64,000 nucleotides of DNA from JAYRSJ01 sp041920215 (GTDB lineage: Bacteria > Pseudomonadota > Gammaproteobacteria > Burkholderiales > Burkholderiaceae_C), in contig JAYRSJ010000022.1 in the NCBI GenBank assembly GCA_041920215.1, positions 16,685-80,684 of the forward strand. The letters run 5' to 3'. Within the stretch, counting starts at the first letter, position 1; every line of letters begins with the position of its first letter. The position numbers and the translations under genes are program-made. Below the pieces are notes generated by a model that was not told the DNA's origin, did no database searches, and worked only from the letters and a program-made list of their open reading frames with translations. Below, piece after piece: positions 35,703-44,202 of this stretch.

Positions 35703-36416
35703 TCAGCAGCCCAGCCGCTGTGCCAGGTCCAGCAGATCGGCGGCCGCCCAGTCGACCGGCACCGCGGGCCCCCGCTCGCCCAGGCCGGGGCCGCATTCGT
35801 CGGGCCGGGCGATATGGGCGGTGCGCAAGCCCGCGGCGGCGGCCGCGGCCAGATCGCTGGAATGGGCCGCCACCATCAGCACCTGTTCGGGCCGCAGATC
35901 GAAGGCGCTGACCGCCGCCTGATAGACCGCCGGCTTGGGCTTGTAGTCGCGCGCCAGCTCGGCGCCCAGCACGGCATCCCAGTGCCAGCCGTTGTGCCGC
36001 GCCAGATCGACCATCAGCGAGATATTGCCGTTCGAGCAGGGCGCCAGCCGGAAGTGGGGGCGCAGCCGCGCCAGGGCCTGGCCCACCTCGGGCCAGGCGG
36101 CGAGCCGGTGCCAGGCGAGGTTGAGCTGCTGGCGCGTTGCCTCGTCCACCCGTGGACCCAACCCCAGGCGCTGCAGCACAAGGTCCAGATTGCGCCGGTG
36201 CAGCGCATCGAGCTTGCAGAAGGCCAGCTCACCGCTGCGCACCGCCTCCATCGCGCCCTGGTACTCGCCGCGCCAGGCGTCGGCAAAGCCTGGCCAGTCG
36301 AGCTCCAGGCCCAGCGGGGCCAGTGTTTGCCGGGCCGCGCGGGCGATGCTGCTGCGCCAGTCGACCAGGGTACCGAAGACATCGAAGATCAGAGCTTGCA
36401 CGGCGGCATCCTTCAT
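35703..36416 (-). CDS. Haloacid dehalogenase, type II (HAD superfamily)
   Basis: The product is 237 residues. Motif I is LIFDVFGTLVDWRSS with the nucleophile Asp near residue 12. Motif II is LAPCSNGN. The Lys of motif III is in ARDYKPKPAVYQ, and VAAHSSDLAAAAAAGL holds the motif IV acidic residue. The FDVFGTLVDW start is typical of L-2-haloacid dehalogenases, which release halide from 2-haloacids. Close relatives hydrolyse phosphate, so the substrate is not settled. Confidence 0.88.
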   Translation of the reverse strand: MKDAAVQALIFDVFGTLVDWRSSIARAARQTLAPLGLELDWPGFADAWRGEYQGAMEAVRSGELAFCKLDALHRRNLDLVLQRLGLGPRVDEATRQQLNLAWHRLAAWPEVGQALARLRPHFRLAPCSNGNISLMVDLARHNGWHWDAVLGAELARDYKPKPAVYQAAVSAFDLRPEQVLMVAAHSSDLAAAAAAGLRTAHIARPDECGPGLGERGPAVPVDWAAADLLDLAQRLGC

Positions 36417-36517
36417 GGCGTCACACTCCGGGGCGTCAGCATAGCCTTGGCGGCAACCTTGCTGGCATCATCGCGCCGACGACAGACGATCAGCACGCCG
36501 GCGGGGAGGCCTGAGCG

Positions 36518-37492
36518 ATGAACACCCGGGAGACGATCAACGAACTGGCCGCTCGCCACGGCCTGGGCGCGGACCCGCTGCGGGCGCTGCTGCGCCTGGC
36601 GGGCCTGGACGCGCAGCCTGAGGGTTTGGCGCGCCGGCTGCCGCGCAGCGTGGCCCTGCTGGGCGCGGCGCTGGCAGGCCTGGGCCTGCTGATGTGGGTG
36701 GCGGCCAACTGGGCCGAGCTGGGGCGCATGATGCGCTTCGCCCTGCTGCAGGCCCTGCTGCTCGCGGCCTGTCTGGGCGCTGCCGCCCGGCCGGCGGCAC
36801 GCGCGCCACTGGCCCTGCTGGCCTTTCTGGCCACCGGTGCGCTGTTCGCCTATTTCGGCCAGACCTACCAGACCGGTGCCGATGCCTGGCAGCTCTTCGC
36901 GCTGTGGGCGTTGCTGGGCCTGCCGCTGGCGCTGGGGACGCGTTCCGATCTGCTGTGGGCGCCCTGGGCCCTGGTGGCCATGCTGGCCATCGTGCTGTGG
37001 ACCCATACCCACAGCGGCTATCTGTGGCGGGTGACGCCGGACGAGCTGCGGGTGCATCTGATCGGCTTTGCGGCCATCCTGGCCTGCGGCATCGCGCTGA
37101 GCCCGGCCTTGCAGCGCCTCACCGGCGCTGGTGCCTGGGCCCTGCGCTGCCAGGTGCTGCTGGCGGTGGTGGCGATCAGCGCGGCCGGCCTGGCCGGCCT
37201 GTTCCACAGCCGGGTCGCGCCGCAGTATGGTCTGGCCCTGCTGGTGCTGGGCGCGGCTGCGGTGCTGCTGAGCAGCCGGCGCGGCTTCGAGGTCTTCGCG
37301 CTCAGTGCGGTGGCCCTGGCGCTGAACAGCCTGCTGGTGGGCGGCCTGGTGCGCCTGCTCTTCCATGAGCGGCGCAGCGGCGACCCGATCGGCGAACTGC
37401 TGCTGCTGGGGCTGTGCGCAGCCGGCCTACTGGCCGCCTCGGTGAGCCTGATCCTGAGACTGCAGCGCCGCAGTGTGGAGGGGCGGCCATGA
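36518..37492 (+). CDS. DUF2157 membrane protein
   Basis: The product is 324 residues. A 60-residue soluble helical start precedes about eight predicted membrane spans. The segment LLGAALAGLGLLMWVAANWAELG and the AYFGQTYQTGADAWQLFALWALLG motif match the DUF2157 family, whose role is unknown. The stop overlaps the start of the next gene (ATGA), which belongs to the partner family. A GGGGAGG ribosome site precedes the ATG. Confidence 0.88.
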   Translation: MNTRETINELAARHGLGADPLRALLRLAGLDAQPEGLARRLPRSVALLGAALAGLGLLMWVAANWAELGRMMRFALLQALLLAACLGAAARPAARAPLALLAFLATGALFAYFGQTYQTGADAWQLFALWALLGLPLALGTRSDLLWAPWALVAMLAIVLWTHTHSGYLWRVTPDELRVHLIGFAAILACGIALSPALQRLTGAGAWALRCQVLLAVVAISAAGLAGLFHSRVAPQYGLALLVLGAAAVLLSSRRGFEVFALSAVALALNSLLVGGLVRLLFHERRSGDPIGELLLLGLCAAGLLAASVSLILRLQRRSVEGRP

Positions 37493-39120
37493 GCAGCATC
37501 CCGCAATGGCTTGAAGCAGCGCGCCAGCAGGGCCTGCTGCCCGCTGACGCCAGCCCCGCTCCGGACCTCGGCCGGCCCTGGCCGGTGGTGCTGCTGACGG
37601 CGCTGGGGGCCTGGCTGGCGGCGATCCCGCTGCTGCTGATGCTGGGCATGCTGTTCGGCGATTTCCTCAGCGAGGAGATCGGCGCCTATCTGATCGGCGC
37701 CGCTTTGCTGGCGGCTTCCTTGCGCGGCCTGCGCCAGCCCGGCCTGGCGCTGTTCGTCGAGCAGCTGGCGGTCGTGGGCCTGCTGGTGGGCGGCGGCCTG
37801 CTGGTCTTCGGCCTGTTCCGCGATATGCCCGAACGCCTGGCCGCGTTGCTGAGCCTGGGGCTGGTGCTGGGCGTGGCCTGGATCAGCGCCCAGCGCTGGC
37901 TGCGGCCGCCGCTGGGCGCGGTGGCGGCCGGCTTGGCCGGCATGGCCCTGATGCCCTGGGACTGGCCCGAGGGCCTGGATGCGCTGCTGCGTCTGTGGTG
38001 GCTCAGCCATGGGCTGCTGGCGCTCTGGCTGCTGGCCCTGCTGCAGGGCTGGCGCGCCGGTCGGCATCTGGCGCTGCTGGACGCGCTGGCCACGGGCTGG
38101 GGCCTGGCGGTGCTGGCCCTGCTGGCCTGGCAGGCCGGTATGAGCCTGCTGGTGGGCGGCATGACGCCCTGGCTGACGCAGATGCTGGTCGAGCACCAAG
38201 CCCGGACGGCCCAGCGCGGCATCGCGTCGGTGGGCTGGCTGCTGCTGCCCTGGCTGTCGCTGGGCCTGGCGCTGGCGGCGGCGCTGTGGCTGGCACGGGC
38301 CTGGCCGGCGCTGCGGCGGCCGCTGGGCGCGCTGCTGGGCCTTGTGCTGGTGCTGCTGGCCGGTCTGCTGCCCACGCTGGGCGGCTGCCTGCTGGCGCTG
38401 GCGGTGCTGGCTGCACAGCGGCGCTGGCGCCTGGCGGTGGCGGCAGCGCTGGCCGCGGCCTGGATCCTGGGCAGTTTCTACTACCAGCTGCACGGGTCGT
38501 TGGCCGACAAGGCGCTGTGGCTGCTGGGCCTGGGCGTGATGCTGGGGGGCGGGGCCTGGATCGCGCAGCGCCGCGATGCGGCCGCTGTGGCCGGCGGGGC
38601 CGTCGGCGCCGACCGGGCTGCCCAGGGCTGGCGTCGCCCGGCCCTGCTGGCGGCGGCCGGCCTCCTGGTGCTGCTGGTGGCCAATGGCGCGATCTGGCAG
38701 AAGGAGCGCCTGATCCGCGCGGGCCGGCCGGTCTTTGTGCCGCTGGCGCCGGCGGACCCGCGCTCGCTGATGCAGGGCGATTTCATGCGCCTGCGCTTTG
38801 CGCTGCCGGTGGGCGAGGCGCAGTCGCTGCTGGCCCGTGGCGCCGAGCGGCCGCGGGTGGTGGCGCGGCTCGATGCGCGCGGCGTGGCCCTTCTGTCGCG
38901 GCTGCACCGGCCCGGCGAGGCACTGGCCGCGGGCGAACTTCTGATCGAGCTGACGCCCAAGGACGGGGCCTGGACCCTGGTCAGCGATGCCTTTTTCTTC
39001 GAGGAGGGGCAGGGGCAGCGCTACGAGGCGGCGCGTTTCGGCGAGTTCCGCGTCGACGGCCAGGGCCGGGCCCTGCTGGTGGCGCTGGCGGATGAACAGC
39101 TGCGCCGCATCGCGCCTTGA
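37489..39120 (+). CDS. DUF4401/GDYXXLXY-domain membrane protein
   Basis: The product is 543 residues. An N-terminal DUF4401-like membrane part of about ten spans (residues about 30-400) is fused to a C-terminal GDYXXLXY-type domain. The latter has the signature MQGDFMRLRFALP (about 429-441), following VPLAPADPRSL. In other genomes these two domains are often separate proteins next to a DUF2157 gene. The pair here suggests one complex. No function has been assigned to the family. The ATG overlaps the preceding stop. Confidence 0.86.
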   Translation: MSSIPQWLEAARQQGLLPADASPAPDLGRPWPVVLLTALGAWLAAIPLLLMLGMLFGDFLSEEIGAYLIGAALLAASLRGLRQPGLALFVEQLAVVGLLVGGGLLVFGLFRDMPERLAALLSLGLVLGVAWISAQRWLRPPLGAVAAGLAGMALMPWDWPEGLDALLRLWWLSHGLLALWLLALLQGWRAGRHLALLDALATGWGLAVLALLAWQAGMSLLVGGMTPWLTQMLVEHQARTAQRGIASVGWLLLPWLSLGLALAAALWLARAWPALRRPLGALLGLVLVLLAGLLPTLGGCLLALAVLAAQRRWRLAVAAALAAAWILGSFYYQLHGSLADKALWLLGLGVMLGGGAWIAQRRDAAAVAGGAVGADRAAQGWRRPALLAAAGLLVLLVANGAIWQKERLIRAGRPVFVPLAPADPRSLMQGDFMRLRFALPVGEAQSLLARGAERPRVVARLDARGVALLSRLHRPGEALAAGELLIELTPKDGAWTLVSDAFFFEEGQGQRYEAARFGEFRVDGQGRALLVALADEQLRRIAP

Positions 39121-39127
39121 GCGCTGT

Positions 39128-39370
39128 TCAGGCCTGGGGCTCCATCAGCGCTATCAGTTCCTTGACGAAGTCCAGCGCCTCCTCGGGGCTGGCGAAGTAG
39201 TACTCGCCGCCCAGATCGGCCACATCGCCCTGCGGGCCGATATGGACCACCGCCCAGCCTTCGGCACCGCCGCCGATCGCGCAGATGCCGAAGCTGCCGG
39301 GGGCCAGGCCTTGCGCCGAGCCGCTGGTGATAAAGATGTCGCGGCCCTGATGGGTCTGGTAGCGCTTCAA
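39128..39370 (-). CDS. Small conserved-looking protein of unknown function
   Basis: The product is 80 residues from a TTG at 39370, nine bases after a GGGAGGGG ribosome site; a TTG at 39376 would add two residues. It reads KRYQTHQGRDIFITSGSAQG then AVVHIGPQGDVADLGGEYYF and EEALDFVKELIALM. I do not recognise it. The stop is seven bases from that of the DUF4401 gene. Its ribosome site lies inside a long perfect inverted repeat, so translation may be regulated. Confidence 0.68.
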   Translation of the reverse strand: MKRYQTHQGRDIFITSGSAQGLAPGSFGICAIGGGAEGWAVVHIGPQGDVADLGGEYYFASPEEALDFVKELIALMEPQA

Positions 39371-39409
39371 GGACAATCGCCCCTCCCAACTGCAAAGGGG
39401 CGATTGTCC
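39371..39409. repeat. Perfect 14-base inverted repeat over the ribosome-binding region of the small minus-strand gene
   Basis: GGACAATCGCCCCT (39371-39384) and AGGGGCGATTGTCC (39396-39409) are fully complementary with an 11-base loop. On the minus strand the downstream arm contains the AGGGG ribosome site of the gene starting at 39370, so RNA folding would hide it. On the plus strand the repeat ends 15 bases before the small membrane-protein ORF at 39425. It may also be a protein-binding site serving both divergent genes, or a member of a dispersed repeat family. Confidence 0.65.
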
Positions 39410-39424
39410 CCGAAAGCCCTGGCC

Positions 39425-39556
39425 ATGCTGTTGCTACTGCTCGAAGCTCTTGGCGCCCTGGCGGTGCTGATCCTGATCGTCTGGTGGACGATGTTCTCCG
39501 GACGCAAGAAGGGCGAGCGCGCGCCGTCGCCGGACGATCAGGACCCGCCGTCCTGA
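39425..39556 (+). CDS. Small single-span membrane protein, 43 residues
   Basis: One hydrophobic helix (LLLLLEALGALAVLILIVWW) is followed by a short basic and acidic tail (MFSGRKKGERAPSPDDQDPP). I do not recognise it. The composition is what a real small membrane protein would show rather than random high-GC sequence. It is divergent from the small minus-strand gene and starts 15 bases after the inverted repeat. The ATG has no strong ribosome site. Confidence 0.5.
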   Translation: MLLLLLEALGALAVLILIVWWTMFSGRKKGERAPSPDDQDPPS

Positions 39557-39581
39557 TCGCCCGCGCCGGGCTTCGCCGCGG

Positions 39582-41597
39582 CTAGCGAGGTGGCAGGAAG
39601 AAGCTGCGCGGCGCCTGACGCAGGCGGCGCCAGATGGCGGCGCTGACCCGCGCGCGCTGCGAGACCTGGATGCCGCGCGAGCGCAGCGCCAGCTTGAAGG
39701 CCAGATAGAAACTGACGCCGATATTGAGCATGCCGGTCAGAGGGATCGCGGCCACGCACAGCCAGAAGGCCGGCAGCTGCAGCACCTGGCTGCCCAGCGC
39801 GCCGGCGGCGGCGGCGGTCTGGCCGGCCGACAGGGTCACATGGCGCACCTCGATGGGCAGGCCGAAGAAGCTGGCCAGCGCCGGCACCAGGCCCAGCATC
39901 AGGCCCAGCGAGACATTGGCCGCCAGGCCCGATATATTGGCGCGCCACCACTGGGCCCAGCGCTCGGCACGAGCCTGACCCAGGCGGGCGATGATGCGCG
40001 GGTTCCAGGCGATGGCGGCGTCCAGCCGGTAGAACACGAACCAGTTCTCGGCCCAGCCGGCAATCAGGCTGCTGGTGAACAGCAGCACGCCGGTGAAGGC
40101 GGCGAACAGCAGTGTCGGCCCCAGCAAGGTCAGCGAACTCAGCACGTACTGCGCGTCCTTCTCCCCCACCAGGGGGGCGCCGAACAGGCCCCAGCAGCCC
40201 AGCTGCAGCAGCAGCACCAGCGGTGCGACCAGGGACAGATTGCCGATCACGCCGGCCATCTGCGAACGCAGCAGGTGCGTGACCTCGTCGACAAAGCCCT
40301 CCAGGCCCTGCTCGTTGTCGATCTCGCCCAGCTTCTGGGCCATCGCCGGCGCCGTCATCGCCGGCTGCTTGGTGGCCACCGTGAAGTGCAGCAGATGGAT
40401 CAGCACAAAGCTCAGCGCGTAGTTGATGCCGGCGAAGAAACCGCCCCAGAAGGCCGACAGCGCCAGTGCGCCGATCGCGAACTTGATGAAGGTGGTGCCG
40501 GCCATCACCGTGCCGCCGCCGGCCGCCGCGCGCAGCATCTGGCGGTAGGCGCTCTTGTCGCGGGTGATGTAGTGCTCGCCGGTCTCGGCGCTGCGCTCGG
40601 CCACCTTGCGCGCCAGCAGCGAGTAGTGGCGGGCGAACAGGGTACGCACGCTGCGCCGGGCATGCACCACCCGCACCAGATTGGCAGCCAGGCGGGCCAG
40701 ATCGCGTTGCGGCGCGGCACTGACCAGGCTGTCCAGCAGCGTCTCGATGCGTGCCAGGCGCTGCTGCAGCTGCTCGATCTCGAACACGATGTCGACCGAG
40801 ACGCCGAACTCCTCCAGATGCCGCGGCACGGTGGCCGCGGCATGGCGGCAGCCGTCCAGCTGGCCGCGCAGGTATTGCAGGGTCTGGCGCAGCTGGGCCT
40901 CGGCCGGCTCGCTGCCGTCGCGGGCCCGCAGCGCATCGGTGAAATCCTCGCAGGCGCCGGTCAGCTCGGTGAAGGGCTTGTGCGCCAGGCTGGCGCTGTC
41001 CATGCGCTGGCGCAGCGGGCCGGACAGGCCGGCCGCCGCCACCGCACTGATCAGCACGGTCAGGCCGTCCAGCATCGGGCCGCGCCAGGAGCGCGCCGCG
41101 CTGTCGCCCAGCTCGAACAGCCCGGCCAGCCGGGCCAGCAGCTCCTCGTCCAGGGCCTCCAGCCACAGGGCATCGTCGGGATCGGGGAAGAGCAGGCCGA
41201 ACAGATCGCCCAGCTCGCGGGTGTCGACCGTGTCGGGCAGCACCTGCTGGCGCAGGCGGTGCAAGAGCTCGCTCCACAGTGCCATGCGCGGCGCGAAGCC
41301 CACATCGGAGAACAGGCCCACCGCCCGCATATCGCGCCAGATCGCGCCGATGACCGCGGCGAAGGCCTGGGCGTGCTGCGGGTTGCGCTCCAGCATATTG
41401 AGCAGATGCTTGAGACGCAGCACCGGCAGAGGCCGGCCCGATTCGCGCTGCATGGCCTCGGCCTCGCCGCGGTGCGGATGCCGCAGCCATTCGAGCAGCC
41501 GCACCAGCCAGAGGTTGCGCGCGGCCAGCGGGGCCTGCGCGTCGGCCGCGTTAAGCAGGGCGGTGAGGTCCCAGGTCTGGGGCTTGGAGCCGAGCAT
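39582..41597 (-). CDS. SpecificRecomb-family membrane protein (annotated elsewhere as site-specific recombinase)
   Basis: The product is 671 residues and matches the SpecificRecomb family common in betaproteobacteria. The first 370 residues are soluble and helical (TALLNAADAQAPLAARN, RHPHRGEAEAMQRESGRPLP). The last 300 contain several hydrophobic spans (FIKFAIGALALSAFWGGFFA, GNLSLVAPLVLLLQLGCWG, LGSQVLQLPAFWLCVAAIPL). There is no tyrosine- or serine-recombinase catalytic motif, so the recombinase name looks unjustified; a membrane role is more likely. Its start overlaps the apaG stop, so the two are coupled. Confidence 0.85.
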   Translation of the reverse strand: MLGSKPQTWDLTALLNAADAQAPLAARNLWLVRLLEWLRHPHRGEAEAMQRESGRPLPVLRLKHLLNMLERNPQHAQAFAAVIGAIWRDMRAVGLFSDVGFAPRMALWSELLHRLRQQVLPDTVDTRELGDLFGLLFPDPDDALWLEALDEELLARLAGLFELGDSAARSWRGPMLDGLTVLISAVAAAGLSGPLRQRMDSASLAHKPFTELTGACEDFTDALRARDGSEPAEAQLRQTLQYLRGQLDGCRHAAATVPRHLEEFGVSVDIVFEIEQLQQRLARIETLLDSLVSAAPQRDLARLAANLVRVVHARRSVRTLFARHYSLLARKVAERSAETGEHYITRDKSAYRQMLRAAAGGGTVMAGTTFIKFAIGALALSAFWGGFFAGINYALSFVLIHLLHFTVATKQPAMTAPAMAQKLGEIDNEQGLEGFVDEVTHLLRSQMAGVIGNLSLVAPLVLLLQLGCWGLFGAPLVGEKDAQYVLSSLTLLGPTLLFAAFTGVLLFTSSLIAGWAENWFVFYRLDAAIAWNPRIIARLGQARAERWAQWWRANISGLAANVSLGLMLGLVPALASFFGLPIEVRHVTLSAGQTAAAAGALGSQVLQLPAFWLCVAAIPLTGMLNIGVSFYLAFKLALRSRGIQVSQRARVSAAIWRRLRQAPRSFFLPPR

Positions 41598-41971
41598 CAG
41601 TGCAGCGTCGTGCTGTCGGCCAGCGCGAACTCGCTGACCTCGGTGTAGAACACGTCGGCGCTCTCGCTGACGCACAGCAGCCGGCCCTTCATGCTGCCCT
41701 GGGCCGTGCCGATGCGGGCCCAGGAGCTGTACTGGAAGCGCTCACCGGGCTGTAGCAGCGGCTGGTGGCCGACCAGGGCCAGGCCGTCGACCTGCTGGAT
41801 GCGGCCCTGGCTATCGCTGATATGCCAGTGCCGCGCGATCACCTGGGCGGCGACGCTGCCGGTGTTGACGATCTCGACCGTGTAGGCATAGGCCCAGACC
41901 CCCTGGTCGGCAGCGGTCTGCTCGGGCAAGGGCTGGACGGAGACGGAGACACTCAGTTGGGCTGCTTGCAT
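41597..41971 (-). CDS. apaG: ApaG-family protein
   Basis: The product is 124 residues, the usual ApaG length (an ATG nine bases upstream is also in frame). It has the fibronectin-like strands of the family: WAYAYTVEIVNTGSVAAQVI, RHWHISDSQGRIQQVDG, QPLLQPGERFQYSSWA and GSMKGRLLCVSESADVFYTEV. The Gly loop usually written GEGVVGEQP reads GLALVGHQP here, a deviation at the conserved site. The biochemical role is not established; it has been linked to Co/Mg resistance. The TGA overlaps the ATG of the next gene (TGATG). Confidence 0.92.
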   Translation of the reverse strand: MQAAQLSVSVSVQPLPEQTAADQGVWAYAYTVEIVNTGSVAAQVIARHWHISDSQGRIQQVDGLALVGHQPLLQPGERFQYSSWARIGTAQGSMKGRLLCVSESADVFYTEVSEFALADSTTLH

Positions 41972-42049
41972 GCGGGGCATTCTAGGAGGCTATGCTTTGC
42001 CGCTTCAAAGCCCTGAGCCTGCAGCCGCTGTGGGCCGATTGCTAACGTC

Positions 42050-42811
42050 ATGGCGATGCAAGGATTCATGAGCGCCTGGATGCTGCTGTGCCTGGCCCTG
42101 CTGCCGGGCATCGCTGCGGCGCAGACGACGCTGCGCACCGTGCTGCAGAGCGGCGCACCGGTGAAGTACGACCCGCAGCAGGCCGCCCGGCCGGGGCTGT
42201 GCCTGGAGCTGCTGCGTGCTGTCGAGGCGCTGGACCCGGGGCTGCGCTTCAGTGGGCTGAATCTGCAGGCGCCGCTGCGGCGCATCGAGCGCATGCTGGA
42301 GGGAGGCGAGATCGATGTCTTCTTCTGCCTGCTCGACACCCCGCAGCGCCGCCGGCTGGCCGACTACCTGCCCGTGCCGCTCTACACCGTCCGCCACTGG
42401 GTGGTGCAGCGCAGCGAGGACGCCCGCAGCATCAGCGGCTATGCCGAGCTGCGCGAGGCCGGCCAACGCAAGCCGGTGCTGGTGGCCCAGGGTTCGGTGC
42501 TGGCCCAGAGCCTGCAGGCGGCCGGCGTACCCTTTAGCGATGTGGCGCGCTCCGATGTGGAGGCGCTGCGCATGCTGGCGCTGGGCCGCTCGGATGCCCT
42601 CTATGGGCAAGACATGACCCTCAGGCCCCTGCTGCAGGGACAGGGCGAGGGCGCCAGGTTCAGGGTGGCGTCCGGCGACTTCAAGGTGGAGAACCATTAC
42701 GCCGTGGTGGGCAGGCATCTGCCCGAGGCGACGGCCAGCCGGCTGCTGCGGGCGCTGCAGCAGCTCGAGCGCAGCGGCAAGCTGGCCGAGCTGCAGCAGA
42801 AGTACCGCTAG
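42050..42811 (+). CDS. Periplasmic solute-binding protein, family 3
   Basis: The product is 253 residues. A signal peptide (to about residue 25, ALLPGIAAAQT) precedes a two-lobed family-3 binding domain (LCLELLRAVEALDPGLRF, ERMLEGGEIDVFFCLLDTPQR). Such proteins feed amino acid ABC importers. No permease or ATPase gene lies nearby, so it may be an orphan or a sensor-like protein. It is divergent from apaG. Confidence 0.82.
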   Translation: MAMQGFMSAWMLLCLALLPGIAAAQTTLRTVLQSGAPVKYDPQQAARPGLCLELLRAVEALDPGLRFSGLNLQAPLRRIERMLEGGEIDVFFCLLDTPQRRRLADYLPVPLYTVRHWVVQRSEDARSISGYAELREAGQRKPVLVAQGSVLAQSLQAAGVPFSDVARSDVEALRMLALGRSDALYGQDMTLRPLLQGQGEGARFRVASGDFKVENHYAVVGRHLPEATASRLLRALQQLERSGKLAELQQKYR

Positions 42812-42814
42812 CCT

Positions 42815-44158
42815 TCAGGGGGCAGGCAGCAAGACCCGGTCCAGCGTGTGGATCACGCCGTTCAGGGCCAGCGTATCAGTGGCGCTGATGCCGGCGACGC
42901 GGCCGTTGGCGTCGCTGATCTTCAGCATGGCATCGACGCTGAAGCTGCCACCCTGCAGAGTGCTGATCGGTGTGTTGAGCGGCACCCCTGCGGCATAGAC
43001 CCGCCCTGGCAGGACGTGGTAGCTCAGCACCTTGCTCAGCAGGGCCTTGTCGGCCAGCAGGGCCGCCTTGCTGATGTTCAGTTCGGCCAGCAGCGCGGCA
43101 AAGGCGGCATTGGTGGGGGCGAACACGGTGAAGGAGCCCGGGGCGCTGAGCGCGCCGGCCAGGTCGGCGGCCACCACGGCCTCGGCCAGGATGCTGAAGT
43201 CGGGCGTGGCCAGCGCGGCCTCGACGATGGACGGGATCTTGGGCAGGATCACCTTGTCGATCACATGGATCACACCATTGCTGGCCAGCACATCGGTGGC
43301 GACGATGGCGGCCTTGCGGCCGTTGCGGTCGGTGATGGCCAGGCTGGCGTCGATGCTGAGGCTTTCACCCTGCACCGTGCTGAGCGGCGTGCCCAGGGGC
43401 ACATCGGCCTTGAGCACCCGGCCCGGCAGCACATGGTAGGTCAGCACCTGGGTCAGCAACGCCTTGTTGGCCAGCAGCTGCGCCTTGCTCATGCCCAGCT
43501 CGCTCAGCAGCGCGGCAAAGGCGGCATCGGTCGGTGCGAACACGGTGAAGGGGCCGCTGCCGCTGAGCGTGGCGCCCAGATCGGCGGCGATCACGGCCTC
43601 GACCAGGATGCCGAAGGAGGGCGTGGCGACCGCGGTCTCGACCAGGGTCTTGTTGGCGGGCAGCAGCACCTTGTCGATCACATGGATCAGGCCGTTGCGT
43701 GCGCTGACATCGGTGGCAGTGATCGAGGCCTTGCGGTTGCGGCCGTCGGTGATCTGCAGCGTGCCGCCGACCGACTCGATCTTGAAGATGCCACCCTGCG
43801 CCGTGCTGATCGGCTTGCCCAGTGGCACGGCCGCACGCTCGACCCGCACGGGCAGCAGGTGGTAGCTGAGCACCGCGGTGAGCAGGGGCTTGTCGGCCAG
43901 CAGCTGGGCCTTGCTGACGCCCAGCTCGGACAGCAGCGCGGCAAAAGCGTCGTTGGTCGGGGCGAACAGGGTGTAGGGGCCAGGGGCGGCCAGGGTGGCG
44001 CCCAGATCGGCCGCGGCGACGGCTTCGAACAGCGTGGAGAAGCGTGGATCGCTGCGGGCTATATCGACAAGCGTGGCCTCGTCATCGTCGCCGCCGCCGC
44101 AGGCGGCCAGCAAGCTCACGGCGGCCAGCAGGGCCAGGCGTTTGAACCAGTCAAGCAT
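42815..44158 (-). CDS. Lipoprotein with three fasciclin (FAS1) domains
   Basis: The product is 447 residues. A lipoprotein signal ends LLAACGGG (Cys at residue 20). Three FAS1 repeats of about 140 residues follow, each with a TLFAPTNDAFAALL-type and an YHLLPVRVERA-type block; the phrases NGVIHVIDKVILP recur at the ends. FAS1 domains mediate adhesion to surfaces or matrix. The repeats are so alike in DNA sequence that internal duplication is likely. A GGAG site precedes the ATG. The following gene on the same strand has related domains. Confidence 0.93.
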   Translation of the reverse strand: MLDWFKRLALLAAVSLLAACGGGDDDEATLVDIARSDPRFSTLFEAVAAADLGATLAAPGPYTLFAPTNDAFAALLSELGVSKAQLLADKPLLTAVLSYHLLPVRVERAAVPLGKPISTAQGGIFKIESVGGTLQITDGRNRKASITATDVSARNGLIHVIDKVLLPANKTLVETAVATPSFGILVEAVIAADLGATLSGSGPFTVFAPTDAAFAALLSELGMSKAQLLANKALLTQVLTYHVLPGRVLKADVPLGTPLSTVQGESLSIDASLAITDRNGRKAAIVATDVLASNGVIHVIDKVILPKIPSIVEAALATPDFSILAEAVVAADLAGALSAPGSFTVFAPTNAAFAALLAELNISKAALLADKALLSKVLSYHVLPGRVYAAGVPLNTPISTLQGGSFSVDAMLKISDANGRVAGISATDTLALNGVIHTLDRVLLPAP

Positions 44159-44202
44159 GGTGGATCTCCGTTGTTGAGGGGGCAATCAAAGCAATCCGGA
44201 TG

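Noticed and set aside
39582..41597. Mobile element signal from the recombinase-like family name
   Set aside because: No catalytic recombinase motif, no terminal repeats and genome-typical composition. The protein is membrane-embedded.
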